Part shown: in pieces, positions 18,543 through 26,431 of the stretch | How positions within the stretch are numbered: the stretch's first letter is position 1 | Layout of the letters: every line of letters begins with the position of its first letter | Origin: Actinocrispum wychmicini | GTDB lineage: Bacteria > Actinomycetota > Actinomycetes > Mycobacteriales > Pseudonocardiaceae | Assembly (NCBI RefSeq): GCF_004345645.1 | Contig: NZ_SLWS01000012.1 | Coordinates: 124,001-188,000 of the forward strand | Length of the DNA stretch: 64,000 nucleotides | Reading direction: 5' to 3' | The notes under the pieces: model-generated | Database searches by the model: none | Told to the model about the DNA's origin: nothing | What the model saw: only the letters and a program-made list of their open reading frames with translations | Translations under genes and position numbers: made by a program

Positions 18543-19310
18543 TCAGTCCCCAAGGGACAGTGCCCAGCCGTTGCGGGCCTCGGTTTCGTTCTTCCAGATG
18601 ACGCCTCGGTTCGCGTTGCCCATCTTGGCGCCGTACATCTTCTCGCCGGCCGGGATGTCCGTGACCGAAGCGCTGAACGCGCATTTGGTCGTCTCCGACG
18701 ACCTTGCGAGGGTGCCGTGCGCGAGGACCTCGTTCTTCTGGTTGACGATCTCGACCTGCGAGCCGGCACTGATGTCGCTGTATCCGCCGCCTTCGCACCT
18801 GCCGTAGGCGCCGACGTGCACCTCCATGTAGACCGTCGCGGCGAACGACGTGGGCTTCACCAGGCCGTCCGGACTTCCGGTCGGCTGCTTGACCGGGTCG
18901 TGACCGGACGAGAAGACGAGCACGATCCCAGCGGCCACAGCGGCCGTACCGAAGATGACCGCGGCCACGATCGCAGCCGCCCTGTTCGACGCTGCTCGGC
19001 GCGGCGCGGCCTGGTTCGGCACGTCTTCGCCCGGCGCCGCCCGGTTCGGCCAAGGCAACTCAGCCCCTTCGTTGGACGGCGACCACCGCGACTCGGCTTG
19101 ACCCGCCGCCACCCGGCCGGACACCGCTTGGCCCGGCACGCCTTCGCCCGACTCGGCCCGGTTCGGCCACGGCGACTCAGCTTGGTCCGGCACCACCTGG
19201 CTGGACACCGCTTCGCCGGAGCCGCCTTCGTTCGCCACCACCCGGTTCGGCCACCGCAGCTCAGTCTGATCCGCCGCCTGGTTGGTTACCGGCCGGTTCG
19301 GTTCGGTCAT
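18543..19310 (-). CDS. Membrane-anchored protein with N-terminal WPNR repeats
   Basis: About 255 residues with no family I recognise. The cytoplasmic N-terminus (roughly residues 1-110) is an imperfect repeat built on WPNRA-x-GE-x-VP-x-QA, with three clear WPNR copies plus a degenerate one. It is followed by one membrane helix (AAAIVAAVIFGTAAVAAGIV) and an outside domain of about 110 residues with two cysteines (GRCEGG and TKCAFS), which could form a disulfide. The ATG at 19310 has GAGGAGG at six bases; the frame is open to 19385. The outside domain may be a small beta-rich sensor. Its stop abuts that of the convergent P450. Confidence 0.75.
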   Translation of the reverse strand: MTEPNRPVTNQAADQTELRWPNRVVANEGGSGEAVSSQVVPDQAESPWPNRAESGEGVPGQAVSGRVAAGQAESRWSPSNEGAELPWPNRAAPGEDVPNQAAPRRAASNRAAAIVAAVIFGTAAVAAGIVLVFSSGHDPVKQPTGSPDGLVKPTSFAATVYMEVHVGAYGRCEGGGYSDISAGSQVEIVNQKNEVLAHGTLARSSETTKCAFSASVTDIPAGEKMYGAKMGNANRGVIWKNETEARNGWALSLGD

Positions 19311-19589
19311 GGCGGCCTCCTCGGTACGCGTTGTGTCCACTGTGTCCCCGAGGATCTTGGGTGCGTTACTCTCCGCGCACGTCACGATTGGATGTACGGG
19401 TTCGTGTCACTCGTGCGGAGTATCGGTGGCGGGCTGGATCCTGCCGGTGGTCCTCTGCTACCGTCTCTTCCGTGACTACCGGGTCGGCCAAGAGCCAATC
19501 ACAGACAGGTAACCCGGCTTTGTCGTGACCACCTCGCGGGCCCGTGGCCCGCCTCCCGCCGTTGTCGCGGTGGGAGAGGAGGTGAATAC

Positions 19590-19820
19590 ATGACAGATTC
19601 CCGTGAACAGGCGTTCTCCAGCTTTGTTGGGTCGTACCGGCCGAACACTGTCCTGGATGGACGCGTCGTCCAGGTCGTTCCCTTCGGTGCCTTCGTCGAG
19701 GTGGCCGAAGGGGTTGTCGGCCTGCTCTTCGACGAGCAGCCGGCGGAGGGCTCCGCGGTGCGGGTTCGGATCGTACAGACTGATCTGGACCGGCTTCGGA
19801 TGAGCCTCGCCCTGGCGTAG
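19590..19820 (+). CDS. Small single S1-domain RNA-binding protein
   Basis: A 76-residue protein that is little more than one S1 (OB-fold) domain: GRVVQVVPFGAFVEVAEGVVGLLF is the standard strand 1-3 motif, and VRVRIVQTDLDRLRMSLALA closes the barrel. S1 domains bind single-stranded RNA, as in ribosomal protein S1 and RNases. The start is strong, with GGGAGAGGAGG upstream of the ATG. It is a single-gene unit with its own promoter region (about 200 bases before it) and a strong terminator. The target RNA is unknown. Confidence 0.88.
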   Translation: MTDSREQAFSSFVGSYRPNTVLDGRVVQVVPFGAFVEVAEGVVGLLFDEQPAEGSAVRVRIVQTDLDRLRMSLALA

Positions 19821-19823
19821 TCC

Positions 19824-19863
19824 AGTGGGTCGCGGCAACAGGGCCCGTGCCGCGATCCCCACT
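19824..19863. terminator. Terminator between the S1-domain gene and the TetR gene
   Basis: AGTGGG plus TCGCGGCA pair with TGCCGCGA plus CCCACT, with a two-base bulge and a ten-base loop. It is placed between convergent genes and overlaps the TetR stop region, so it can serve both. Confidence 0.75.
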
Positions 19864-20458
19864 ACGCCAACGTGTTGAGGCTGGCGTCGAGCATCTCCGC
19901 CCAGCGTTCCACGATCCGGGCGCGGCGTTTGCCGTCGTCCGTCAACAGGTTCGCCAGGCCGAGGCCGCGCGCGAGGTCCAAAGTGGCCTGTACGGTCTCC
20001 CGCACACCTGGCGTACTCTCGTCCACACCAAGCAGGTCCAACGCCAGCTGATGCGCCGCGCGGCCGACGTGCGCCTCCAGCGGGACCACCAGTTCCCGCA
20101 GCTGCGGATCGGAGCTGGCGGCCACCCACAGATGCAGTGCCGCCCGGAAGACCTGGCCGGTGTACATCCGGACCACGAGATCCACGACCGCCTTGGTCCG
20201 TTCCCGGCCGGACGGCAGATCCGCGCTGTGCTCACGGATCCACTCGGTCCGCACGTCCGAGACGTAGTCGACCGCGGCCGCGAACAGGTCCTCGCGGGTC
20301 GGGAAGTGATGCTGCGCGGCACCGCGGGACACGCCCGCCCGCTCGGCGACCACGGCGACCGTGCTCCCGGCCCAGCCGACGTCGGCCAGGCATTCGATGG
20401 CGGCCTCGAGCAGCCGCTGCCGGGTCGCTCGGCTCCTGTCCTGCTGCGGCTCGCGCAC
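19862..20458 (-). CDS. TetR family regulator of the acyl-CoA dehydrogenase operon
   Basis: A 198-residue TetR protein with one helix-turn-helix (RQRLLEAAIECLADVGWAGS, GVSRGAAQHHFPTREDLF) and an all-helical ligand domain (TAKVDLVVRM-like helices, LALDLLGVDE). The GTG start has TAGGAGCCC about seven bases upstream, which overlaps the stop of the preceding acyl-CoA dehydrogenase gene, so all three genes form one operon. It probably represses that operon at the palindrome 22804-22819 and responds to an acyl-CoA. Confidence 0.9.
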   Translation of the reverse strand: MREPQQDRSRATRQRLLEAAIECLADVGWAGSTVAVVAERAGVSRGAAQHHFPTREDLFAAAVDYVSDVRTEWIREHSADLPSGRERTKAVVDLVVRMYTGQVFRAALHLWVAASSDPQLRELVVPLEAHVGRAAHQLALDLLGVDESTPGVRETVQATLDLARGLGLANLLTDDGKRRARIVERWAEMLDASLNTLA

Positions 20459-20467
20459 CCTGGGCTC

Positions 20468-21625
20468 CTAGTACGACTTCGGCAAGCCCAACGTGTGCTG
20501 GGCCACGAAGTTCAGGATCATCTCACGGCTGACCGGCGCGATCCGCCCCACCCGAGCCGACAACGCGATCGCGCCCAGCCCGTACTCGCTGGCCATCCCG
20601 TTGCCGCCGTGGGTCTGCAACGCGTGGTCAGCGGCTTGCACGGCGGCCTCGCCGGCGGCGAACTTGGCCATGTTGGCGGCCTCGCCGGCGGCCATGTCCT
20701 GGCCCGCGTCGTACAGCGCGGCGGCCTTCTGGGTCATCAGGCGGGCCAGTTCGACGTTGATCCGGGCCTCGGCCAGCGGGTGCGCCACACCCTGGTGGGC
20801 ACCGATCGGGGTACCCCAGACGTTCCGGGTCCTGGCGTAGGCGACCGCCTTGTCCAGGGCGAGCCGGCCGATGCCGGTGGAGAACGACGCGGCCATGATC
20901 CGCTCCGGGTTCAGGCCCGCGAACAGCTGCGCCAACGCCGCGTCCTCGGAGCCGACCAGGGCGTTGCCGGGCAGCCGGACGTCGTCGAGGAACAGGGTGA
21001 ACTGGCGGTCCGGGGACACCATGTCCATCTCGATCTTCTGGTAGGTGAACCCGGGCGCGTCCGTCGGCACGATGTACAGGGCCGGCTTGAGCTTGCCGGT
21101 CTTGGCGTCCTCGGTGCGGCCGACGATGAGCACGGCGTCCGCCGCGTCCACCCCGGAGATGAACACCTTCTGCCCGGTGAGCACCCAGTCGCCGCCGTCC
21201 CGCCGGCCGGTGGTGATGATCTTGTGCGAGTTGGAGCCGGCGTCCGGTTCGGTGATGCCGAACGCCATGGTGACCGTGCCGTCGGCGAACCGGGGCAGCC
21301 AGTCCCGCTTCTGCCCGTCGGTGCCGAACCGGGCGATGATCGTGGCGCAGATCGCCGGCGACACCACCATCATCAGCAACGGCGAGCCGGTCGCGGCCAG
21401 CTCCTCGCACACCGCGGCCAGGTCGCCGATGCCGCCGCCCCCGCCGCCGTACTCCTCCGGCACGTTCACGCCGAGATAGCCGAGCTTGCCGGCCTCCTGC
21501 CACAGCTCGGTGGTGTGGCCGCCCTCGCGCGCCTTCTTGCTGTAGTACTCGTGGCCGTACCGTTTGCCGAGGTCGTGGACGGCCTTGCGGAGCGCCTGCC
21601 GCTCGTCGGACTCGACGAAGTTCAT
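20468..21625 (-). CDS. Acyl-CoA dehydrogenase
   Basis: A 385-residue FAD enzyme that introduces the alpha-beta double bond in acyl-CoAs. It shows the family motifs FGITEPDAGSNSHKIITT and the FAD/C-terminal region LQTHGGNGMASEYGLGA; the usual catalytic-base region is near the end (ALSARVGRIAPVSREMILN). The start ATG at 21625 overlaps the TGA of the upstream dehydrogenase (ATGA); the frame stays open to 21979 but only as a shadow. Two adjacent paralogues with different sequences may form a heteromeric enzyme, as known for sterol side-chain dehydrogenases in actinobacteria. Confidence 0.93.
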   Translation of the reverse strand: MNFVESDERQALRKAVHDLGKRYGHEYYSKKAREGGHTTELWQEAGKLGYLGVNVPEEYGGGGGGIGDLAAVCEELAATGSPLLMMVVSPAICATIIARFGTDGQKRDWLPRFADGTVTMAFGITEPDAGSNSHKIITTGRRDGGDWVLTGQKVFISGVDAADAVLIVGRTEDAKTGKLKPALYIVPTDAPGFTYQKIEMDMVSPDRQFTLFLDDVRLPGNALVGSEDAALAQLFAGLNPERIMAASFSTGIGRLALDKAVAYARTRNVWGTPIGAHQGVAHPLAEARINVELARLMTQKAAALYDAGQDMAAGEAANMAKFAAGEAAVQAADHALQTHGGNGMASEYGLGAIALSARVGRIAPVSREMILNFVAQHTLGLPKSY

Positions 21626-22770
21626 CCCGTGTACCCCAATCGCTTCGCGGCCAAGCCGGTGAGGATCTCCGAGGTGCCGCCACCGATCCCCAGGATCCGC
21701 ATGTCCCGATACTGCCGTTCCACCTCGGACTCGCGCATGTAGCCGAGCCCGCCGTGCAGCTGGACGGCCTTGTCGGCCACCCACTCCCCCGCCTCGACCG
21801 CGGAGTTCTTGGCGAAGCACGCCTCGGCGATGACGTCCTCGCCGTCCTCGAACCGTTGGGCGACGTGCCTGGTGTACGCACGGGCGACGTCGACCTTCCG
21901 CGCCATGTCGGTCAACGTGTGCTGCACAAGTTGCCGCGAGATCAACGGCCGGCCGAACGTGTTCCGCATCCGGCACCACTCAACAGTGACGTCCAGCGCG
22001 CGTTGCGCGGCCGCGTACGCCTGCGCGGCCAACGAAAGCCGCTCGGTGACGAACTGCTGCGCCACCTGGATGAACCCGGAGTTCTCGGCGCCGACCAGGT
22101 TCCCCACCGGCACCCGGCAGTCCACAAAGGATAACTCGGCGGTGTCCGAACACAGCCACCCCATCTTGTCCAGCCGCCGGGACACTGTGAACCCAGGGGT
22201 GCCCTTCTCGACGACCAGCAACGAGATCCCATGCGCGCCGGCCTCGCCGGTCCGAACGACCGTGGTCACGAAGTCCGCCCGGCACCCGGACGTGATGAAG
22301 GTCTTGGCGCCGTTGACGACGTACTCGTCGCCGTCCCGCTTCGCGGTGGTCCGGACGTTGGCCACATCCGATCCTCCATCGGGCTCGGTCACCGCCAGCG
22401 CCCCGATCAGGTCCCCGGCGAGAGTCGGCCGCACCCACCGCTCGATCTGCGCGGAATCGCCCGCGCCGACGATGTGCGGCACCGCGATCCCACACGTGAA
22501 CAGCGACGCGATCACCCCGCCGGAGACGCCGGCGTACAGCATCTCCTCGGTGACGGTCAGCGCGTCCAGGAAGTTCCCGCCGCCACCGCCGGCGCTCTCC
22601 GGGAACGCGACCCCGAGCAACCCGACCGCCCCGGCCTTCCGGTGCAGGTCGCGCGGCAGCTCACCGGCCCGCTCCCACTCGTCCAGCCGAGGCAGGACCG
22701 CACTCTCGGCGAAGCGCCGCACAGTCTCCCGCAGCGCGACCCGTTCAGCCGTCCGGAAGACGTCGGTCAC
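21622..22770 (-). CDS. Acyl-CoA dehydrogenase
   Basis: About 382 residues, a second FAD acyl-CoA dehydrogenase. Motifs are ALAVTEPDGGSDVANVRTT, TFITSGCRADFVTTVVRTG, the KAVQLHGGLGYMRESEVER block and the C-terminal YRDMRILGIGGGTSEIL; this retains the catalytic-Glu-bearing architecture of the main family. Start is GTG at 22770 or 22779, neither with a clear Shine-Dalgarno; the TTG further up would lie inside the operator. It is the first gene of the three-gene operon. Confidence 0.92.
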   Translation of the reverse strand: MTDVFRTAERVALRETVRRFAESAVLPRLDEWERAGELPRDLHRKAGAVGLLGVAFPESAGGGGGNFLDALTVTEEMLYAGVSGGVIASLFTCGIAVPHIVGAGDSAQIERWVRPTLAGDLIGALAVTEPDGGSDVANVRTTAKRDGDEYVVNGAKTFITSGCRADFVTTVVRTGEAGAHGISLLVVEKGTPGFTVSRRLDKMGWLCSDTAELSFVDCRVPVGNLVGAENSGFIQVAQQFVTERLSLAAQAYAAAQRALDVTVEWCRMRNTFGRPLISRQLVQHTLTDMARKVDVARAYTRHVAQRFEDGEDVIAEACFAKNSAVEAGEWVADKAVQLHGGLGYMRESEVERQYRDMRILGIGGGTSEILTGLAAKRLGYTG

Positions 22771-22803
22771 ACCGGACACGGTCGCACGAACCCACGGCAA
22801 AAT

Positions 22804-22819
22804 CAAGCACGCATGCTTG
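22804..22819. promoter_or_regulatory. TetR-type operator of the acyl-CoA dehydrogenase operon
   Basis: CAAGCACGCATGCTTG, a perfect 6-4-6 palindrome 34-50 bases upstream of the first gene. This is the typical place and form of a TetR repressor site; the operon encodes its own TetR protein. Confidence 0.6.
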
Positions 22820-22833
22820 TTTCTGGCGGACCG

Positions 22834-24363
22834 TCAGTTGCTGACGACCGCTGTCGCGTCGACCACGAACACCAGTGTCTCGTTCGGTTTCACCGGTGAC
22901 TGCCCGTTCGTGCCGTACGCCAAGGCGGGCGGCACGACCAGCAGCCGCCTGTCACCCTTCCGGATCCCGACCAGGCCCTGCTCCCAGCCGGCGATGATGC
23001 CACCGTTGCCGAGACCCGTCACTGTGAGCGGCCACCCACGGTCGTAGGAGTTGTCCAGGGTCAGCTTGTCCGACCAGGTCATCAATGTGTAGTTCACCGT
23101 GATGTCGTCGCCGCGCTTCGCCGCCAGCCCGGTTCCCGTCCGCAGATCCTTGACGACGAGCTGGGTGGGTACCGTGCAGGTGTCGGGGAGGGTGATCGTC
23201 GGCTTCTGCCCGTCGCCCCCCGCGACCTTGATGTCGTCGGCCGTGCACGGCCCTGGCGGGGCGGATACCGACGGGGTGACCGCGGTGGCTGGTCGGCCGG
23301 ACGCCGCCGAAGGCTGACCTGAGCCCGTGGCAGGTCCGCCCGAGCCAGCGGACTGCCCACCGGAGTTGGCGAGGACAAGCGCCACCGCCGCACCTGCCGC
23401 GACCACCCCCGCGGCGATCCCACCGATGGCCAACACGCGCTTGCGGTTGGGCCGATGTGCCGGCAACAACGCGGTCCGGCCGGCTGCCCTGGGTGGCGCC
23501 GGCCAGTTGCCGGCCATCAGGGTGGTCGCTATCTCGTCCGGCCGCCGCGCCACGGTCGTCTCGTCGTTCTCCGACAACGCGGCGACAAGCTGATCCGGCG
23601 CCGGTCGCCGCGCGGGGTCCTTCGCCAAGGCCGCCGTGAGGATGGGCTTGAGATCGTCGGGCACGCCGGCCAGGTCCGGCTCGCCGTACATGATCCGGAA
23701 CATGACCGCCTGCGTCACGCCGCTGCCAAACGCGAGCCGACCTGTCGCGGCATAGACCAACGTGAGAGCCCAGCTGAACACGTCAGCGGGTGGCCCCGGC
23801 CGGCCGGCGACCTGTTCCGGGGCCATGTACACCGGAGAGCCGACCGCGACCCCGGTCTCCGTCAGCGACGTCGCGTCGGCCAGCTGCGCGATGCCGAAGT
23901 CGATCACCTTGGGCCCACGCTCGGACAGCAACACGTTGCCGGGCTTGAGATCGCGGTGCACAATGCCGGCGCGATGGATCGCCATCAACGCCGCGGCCAG
24001 CCCCGCGCCCAGCGCACGGACCTGCCCCGGCGGCAACGGCCCCGCCTCAGCCACCCGGGCGGACAGCGAAGGACCGTCCACGTACTCCATCACCAGATAC
24101 GGGTTCGGCACGTCCACCTGCACCTCGAGGACACGTGCCGTGAACTCGCTTCCGACGAGCGTCAACGCGGCACCCTCCCGCCGGAACCGCTCCCGGAACG
24201 CGAAGTCGTCGGCGTACTCCTGACGTAACCGCTTGACGGCCACCAGCCCCTCCGGCCCCTCCGCGAGGTACACCACGCCCATCCCACCCGCGCCCAACCG
24301 ACCCTGAAGGCGATAATCGTCGATCACGACCGGATCGTCGTCGCGCAGCGGCCGTGCCCCCAT
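22834..24363 (-). CDS. Membrane Ser/Thr protein kinase with extracellular FKBP-type domain
   Basis: 509 residues in four parts. Residues 15-265 are a Hanks-type kinase with the glycine loop GRLGAGGMGVVYLA, Lys44 (VAVKRL), HRDLKPGNVLL with Asp138, and the DFG at 155-157, so it should be active. A linker follows, then one membrane helix at about 309-332, then a Gly/Ser/Pro-rich stretch. The last 110 residues look like an FKBP peptidyl-prolyl isomerase: ITVNYTLMTW, LDNSYDRG, GGIIAGWEQGLVGIRKGDRR and VPPALAYG with NETLVFVVDA. Cys373 and Cys396 could form an outside disulfide. Sensor domains of such kinases are more often PASTA or beta-propeller. ATG 24363 has GGAGGACTT upstream. Confidence 0.92.
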   Translation of the reverse strand: MGARPLRDDDPVVIDDYRLQGRLGAGGMGVVYLAEGPEGLVAVKRLRQEYADDFAFRERFRREGAALTLVGSEFTARVLEVQVDVPNPYLVMEYVDGPSLSARVAEAGPLPPGQVRALGAGLAAALMAIHRAGIVHRDLKPGNVLLSERGPKVIDFGIAQLADATSLTETGVAVGSPVYMAPEQVAGRPGPPADVFSWALTLVYAATGRLAFGSGVTQAVMFRIMYGEPDLAGVPDDLKPILTAALAKDPARRPAPDQLVAALSENDETTVARRPDEIATTLMAGNWPAPPRAAGRTALLPAHRPNRKRVLAIGGIAAGVVAAGAAVALVLANSGGQSAGSGGPATGSGQPSAASGRPATAVTPSVSAPPGPCTADDIKVAGGDGQKPTITLPDTCTVPTQLVVKDLRTGTGLAAKRGDDITVNYTLMTWSDKLTLDNSYDRGWPLTVTGLGNGGIIAGWEQGLVGIRKGDRRLLVVPPALAYGTNGQSPVKPNETLVFVVDATAVVSN

Positions 24364-24549
24364 AAGTCCTCCGTGATCACCCGCCGGAAACGCCACAACA
24401 ATAACGCGGGGCGCGATGTTACACTCACAGCGGATCAGATCTTTACGGATCGTGATCATATTGGGAGGGGCTGCGGCACGGAGGAGGAGCCGTGCCCGCG
24501 TACCCGAACCAAGTTGATCTCACCCATTTTCCCCGGTCGCGGTGGCGCC

Positions 24550-25410
24550 ATGCTTAGGCGCTTTCTGACCTGGTTTGAGGACTACCTCGCCGACGTCGGC
24601 GCCATCACCCTCATCGGCGCCGTAACAGGAATTCTCGCCTTCGGCGGCACACTCAGCACAATCTTCGGCGACACCGGCATCCGGGCAACAGCTTTTGTCG
24701 CGACGATCCTCACCGTCCTCGGCACGTTCACCGCCCTCGCCACCAGCCGAAGACAGTGGCAGCACCGCGCCAGACAGAACCAGCGACTGCTGGGCCACTA
24801 CCGCAGACTCGTCCAGGACCACTTCAACTACTGGCAAATTCTGGAATGGGACGAGACTGTGGTGGTGGACGAACGCGGAAACTCGCGTCAGCGCATCACC
24901 GCGCGGGCCGTTGTCACGAGCGATGATCTCGACTTCTTCCGTATCCGGCTGGGTAGCCGATGGAAGCAGTCAACAAAGCACCAGAGACATGTCTCGGTGA
25001 AAGCCCGCAGTCCAGAGCTCGACGGACTCGGCGGCACCCGTCTGGACACAACGCTCGCGTGGCTCCCCGATGGGCGGCTGGAGATTCTCGTCCATTTCAG
25101 CCTGTCGATGGAAAAGAACGACATATTCAACGTCGACTTCGAGATCGAGTGGCCAGGCAAATGCCAGCCGCTGATGCTCGGCGAGCCCGACGAGTTCGTG
25201 ATGCGTTTCACCCAGCGGATCGAGAAGGCGACGTGGACGATCATCCTGCCCGTGGGCACCAAGGTCTCGGTCGACCCGGTGGGCCTGCGCGCCGAGGACA
25301 CTTACGAACTTAAGAAGGGGGTGAACAGCGCGGGCAACTCCGAAGTGCGCCTGTCCGCCCAGGCGATCGAGCCGTATCGGAGTTTCGGAATGCGAGTCGA
25401 TCAGAAGTAG
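24550..25410 (+). CDS. Two-TM protein with soluble beta-rich domain, function unknown
   Basis: About 286 residues; I recognise no family. Two hydrophobic helices (about residues 17-38 and 45-64) are followed by a basic, helical stretch (RRQWQHRARQNQRLLGHYRR) and a cytoplasmic, strand-rich region with many aromatic and charged residues (DFEIEWPGKCQPLMLG). The start is unsure: ATG 24550 has no Shine-Dalgarno, and the frame runs up to 24373. It is divergent from the FKBP-kinase gene with a 186-base gap. A two-TM plus soluble-domain shape occurs in SLATT-type membrane effectors, but no nucleotide-signal enzyme is nearby. Confidence 0.7.
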   Translation: MLRRFLTWFEDYLADVGAITLIGAVTGILAFGGTLSTIFGDTGIRATAFVATILTVLGTFTALATSRRQWQHRARQNQRLLGHYRRLVQDHFNYWQILEWDETVVVDERGNSRQRITARAVVTSDDLDFFRIRLGSRWKQSTKHQRHVSVKARSPELDGLGGTRLDTTLAWLPDGRLEILVHFSLSMEKNDIFNVDFEIEWPGKCQPLMLGEPDEFVMRFTQRIEKATWTIILPVGTKVSVDPVGLRAEDTYELKKGVNSAGNSEVRLSAQAIEPYRSFGMRVDQK

Positions 25411-25417
25411 GCCCGTA

Positions 25418-26374
25418 TCAAGAAACAGCCTGAATGGACTCCGTGATGTAACCAGAGGGCGAGACCATCGCGTTGCAGCGGCTTGGGCCGCGGCCGATGG
25501 AGGTCCGGCGGCTCACGACTACCGCGAAGGTCTCCGTTCCGGCCTGCACAAGCACCGAGCGCGCCTCCGACTCCAGGTCCGTCTCCACGATGTCCTCGCG
25601 GAGCGCGATCACATCGTCCAAGCCGCGCAGGCCGGTGTGCTTACGGACGGCGATCTCGGCGTACTGCATCCACTGGGTGGGGGCGCCGGTTCGGCCGCGG
25701 AGGTGTTCTGGGTCGACTTCGCCGTTGATGGCCGCGCGGGCTACGACTTCGGCTTCGGCCGGGGCCAGCTGGCCGTGCAGGTAGCCGTCCGGGACCACCA
25801 TGAGGTTGCCTGCCCAGCGGTCGCCGCCCACGTGGCTGACTTCCCACACCTGGTCCGGGTAGGCGGCGTCCAGGGACGCCGCGAGCGGGCGGCCGAGCAG
25901 CGCGCAGCACATGTCCTTGGTGCCGTGCGTGCACACCAGGAAGAGCGGGCCAGGGACTGGGGTGCCGACGCCGCCGACACCTGCGGCGATGGCGGTGAGG
26001 TCCAGGGACTTCAGGGCGGCCATGTCGTCGATGCGGATCGACTCCAGCCAGCGGCCGTGCGGGCCGGTGCCGCCGAAGAAGACCCGGCGTTGGGCCAGGT
26101 GTGGCTCGCGGAGGTGACGGCCGGGGTGGCGGATCAGCAGGGTGCGCAGTCCGGCGTTGCGCAGCTCGTCCAACTGACGCAGCTGGGGTGCGGTGAATGC
26201 CTCGGCAAGCGCGGTTTCCAGGGCGTCCGACGGCCACGGTCCCGGGTACTCGATCAGCAACCAGGAGGTCATGAACGCGGCCGTGCCTGCCGGGCTGCCA
26301 CCAAGCAGCCGTGTCACCACGGCACAGCCCGGCAGAGCGCCGGACGCCTGGGTCGCGGCGGAGTCCACGGTCAT
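25418..26374 (-). CDS. Sucrase/ferredoxin-like family protein, probably iron-regulated
   Basis: About 318 residues of the sucrase/ferredoxin-like (thioredoxin-fold, [2Fe-2S] type) family. Motifs are LVCTHGTKDMCCALLGRPLA, with a Cys and a Cys pair as possible cluster ligands, and SHVGGDRWAGNLMVVPDGYL. Members often act in redox handling near iron genes. An iron box lies about 30 bases upstream of the start, so IdeR/DtxR repression in iron-rich cells is likely. The start is ATG 26374 or GTG 26386. Its actual electron partner or substrate is unknown. Confidence 0.85.
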   Translation of the reverse strand: MTVDSAATQASGALPGCAVVTRLLGGSPAGTAAFMTSWLLIEYPGPWPSDALETALAEAFTAPQLRQLDELRNAGLRTLLIRHPGRHLREPHLAQRRVFFGGTGPHGRWLESIRIDDMAALKSLDLTAIAAGVGGVGTPVPGPLFLVCTHGTKDMCCALLGRPLAASLDAAYPDQVWEVSHVGGDRWAGNLMVVPDGYLHGQLAPAEAEVVARAAINGEVDPEHLRGRTGAPTQWMQYAEIAVRKHTGLRGLDDVIALREDIVETDLESEARSVLVQAGTETFAVVVSRRTSIGRGPSRCNAMVSPSGYITESIQAVS

Positions 26375-26403
26375 CGGACCGTGCACCCGCCGCGAGTGGA
26401 ACT

Positions 26404-26422
26404 TACCTTAGGCATACCTAAT
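26404..26422. promoter_or_regulatory. Iron box (IdeR/DtxR operator)
   Basis: TTACCTTAGGCATACCTAA matches the DtxR/IdeR 19-base consensus at 15 positions and sits between the cupin gene and the sucrase/ferredoxin-like gene, ahead of the latter. It implies iron-dependent repression. Confidence 0.75.
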
Positions 26423-26431
26423 CTTACCCGA

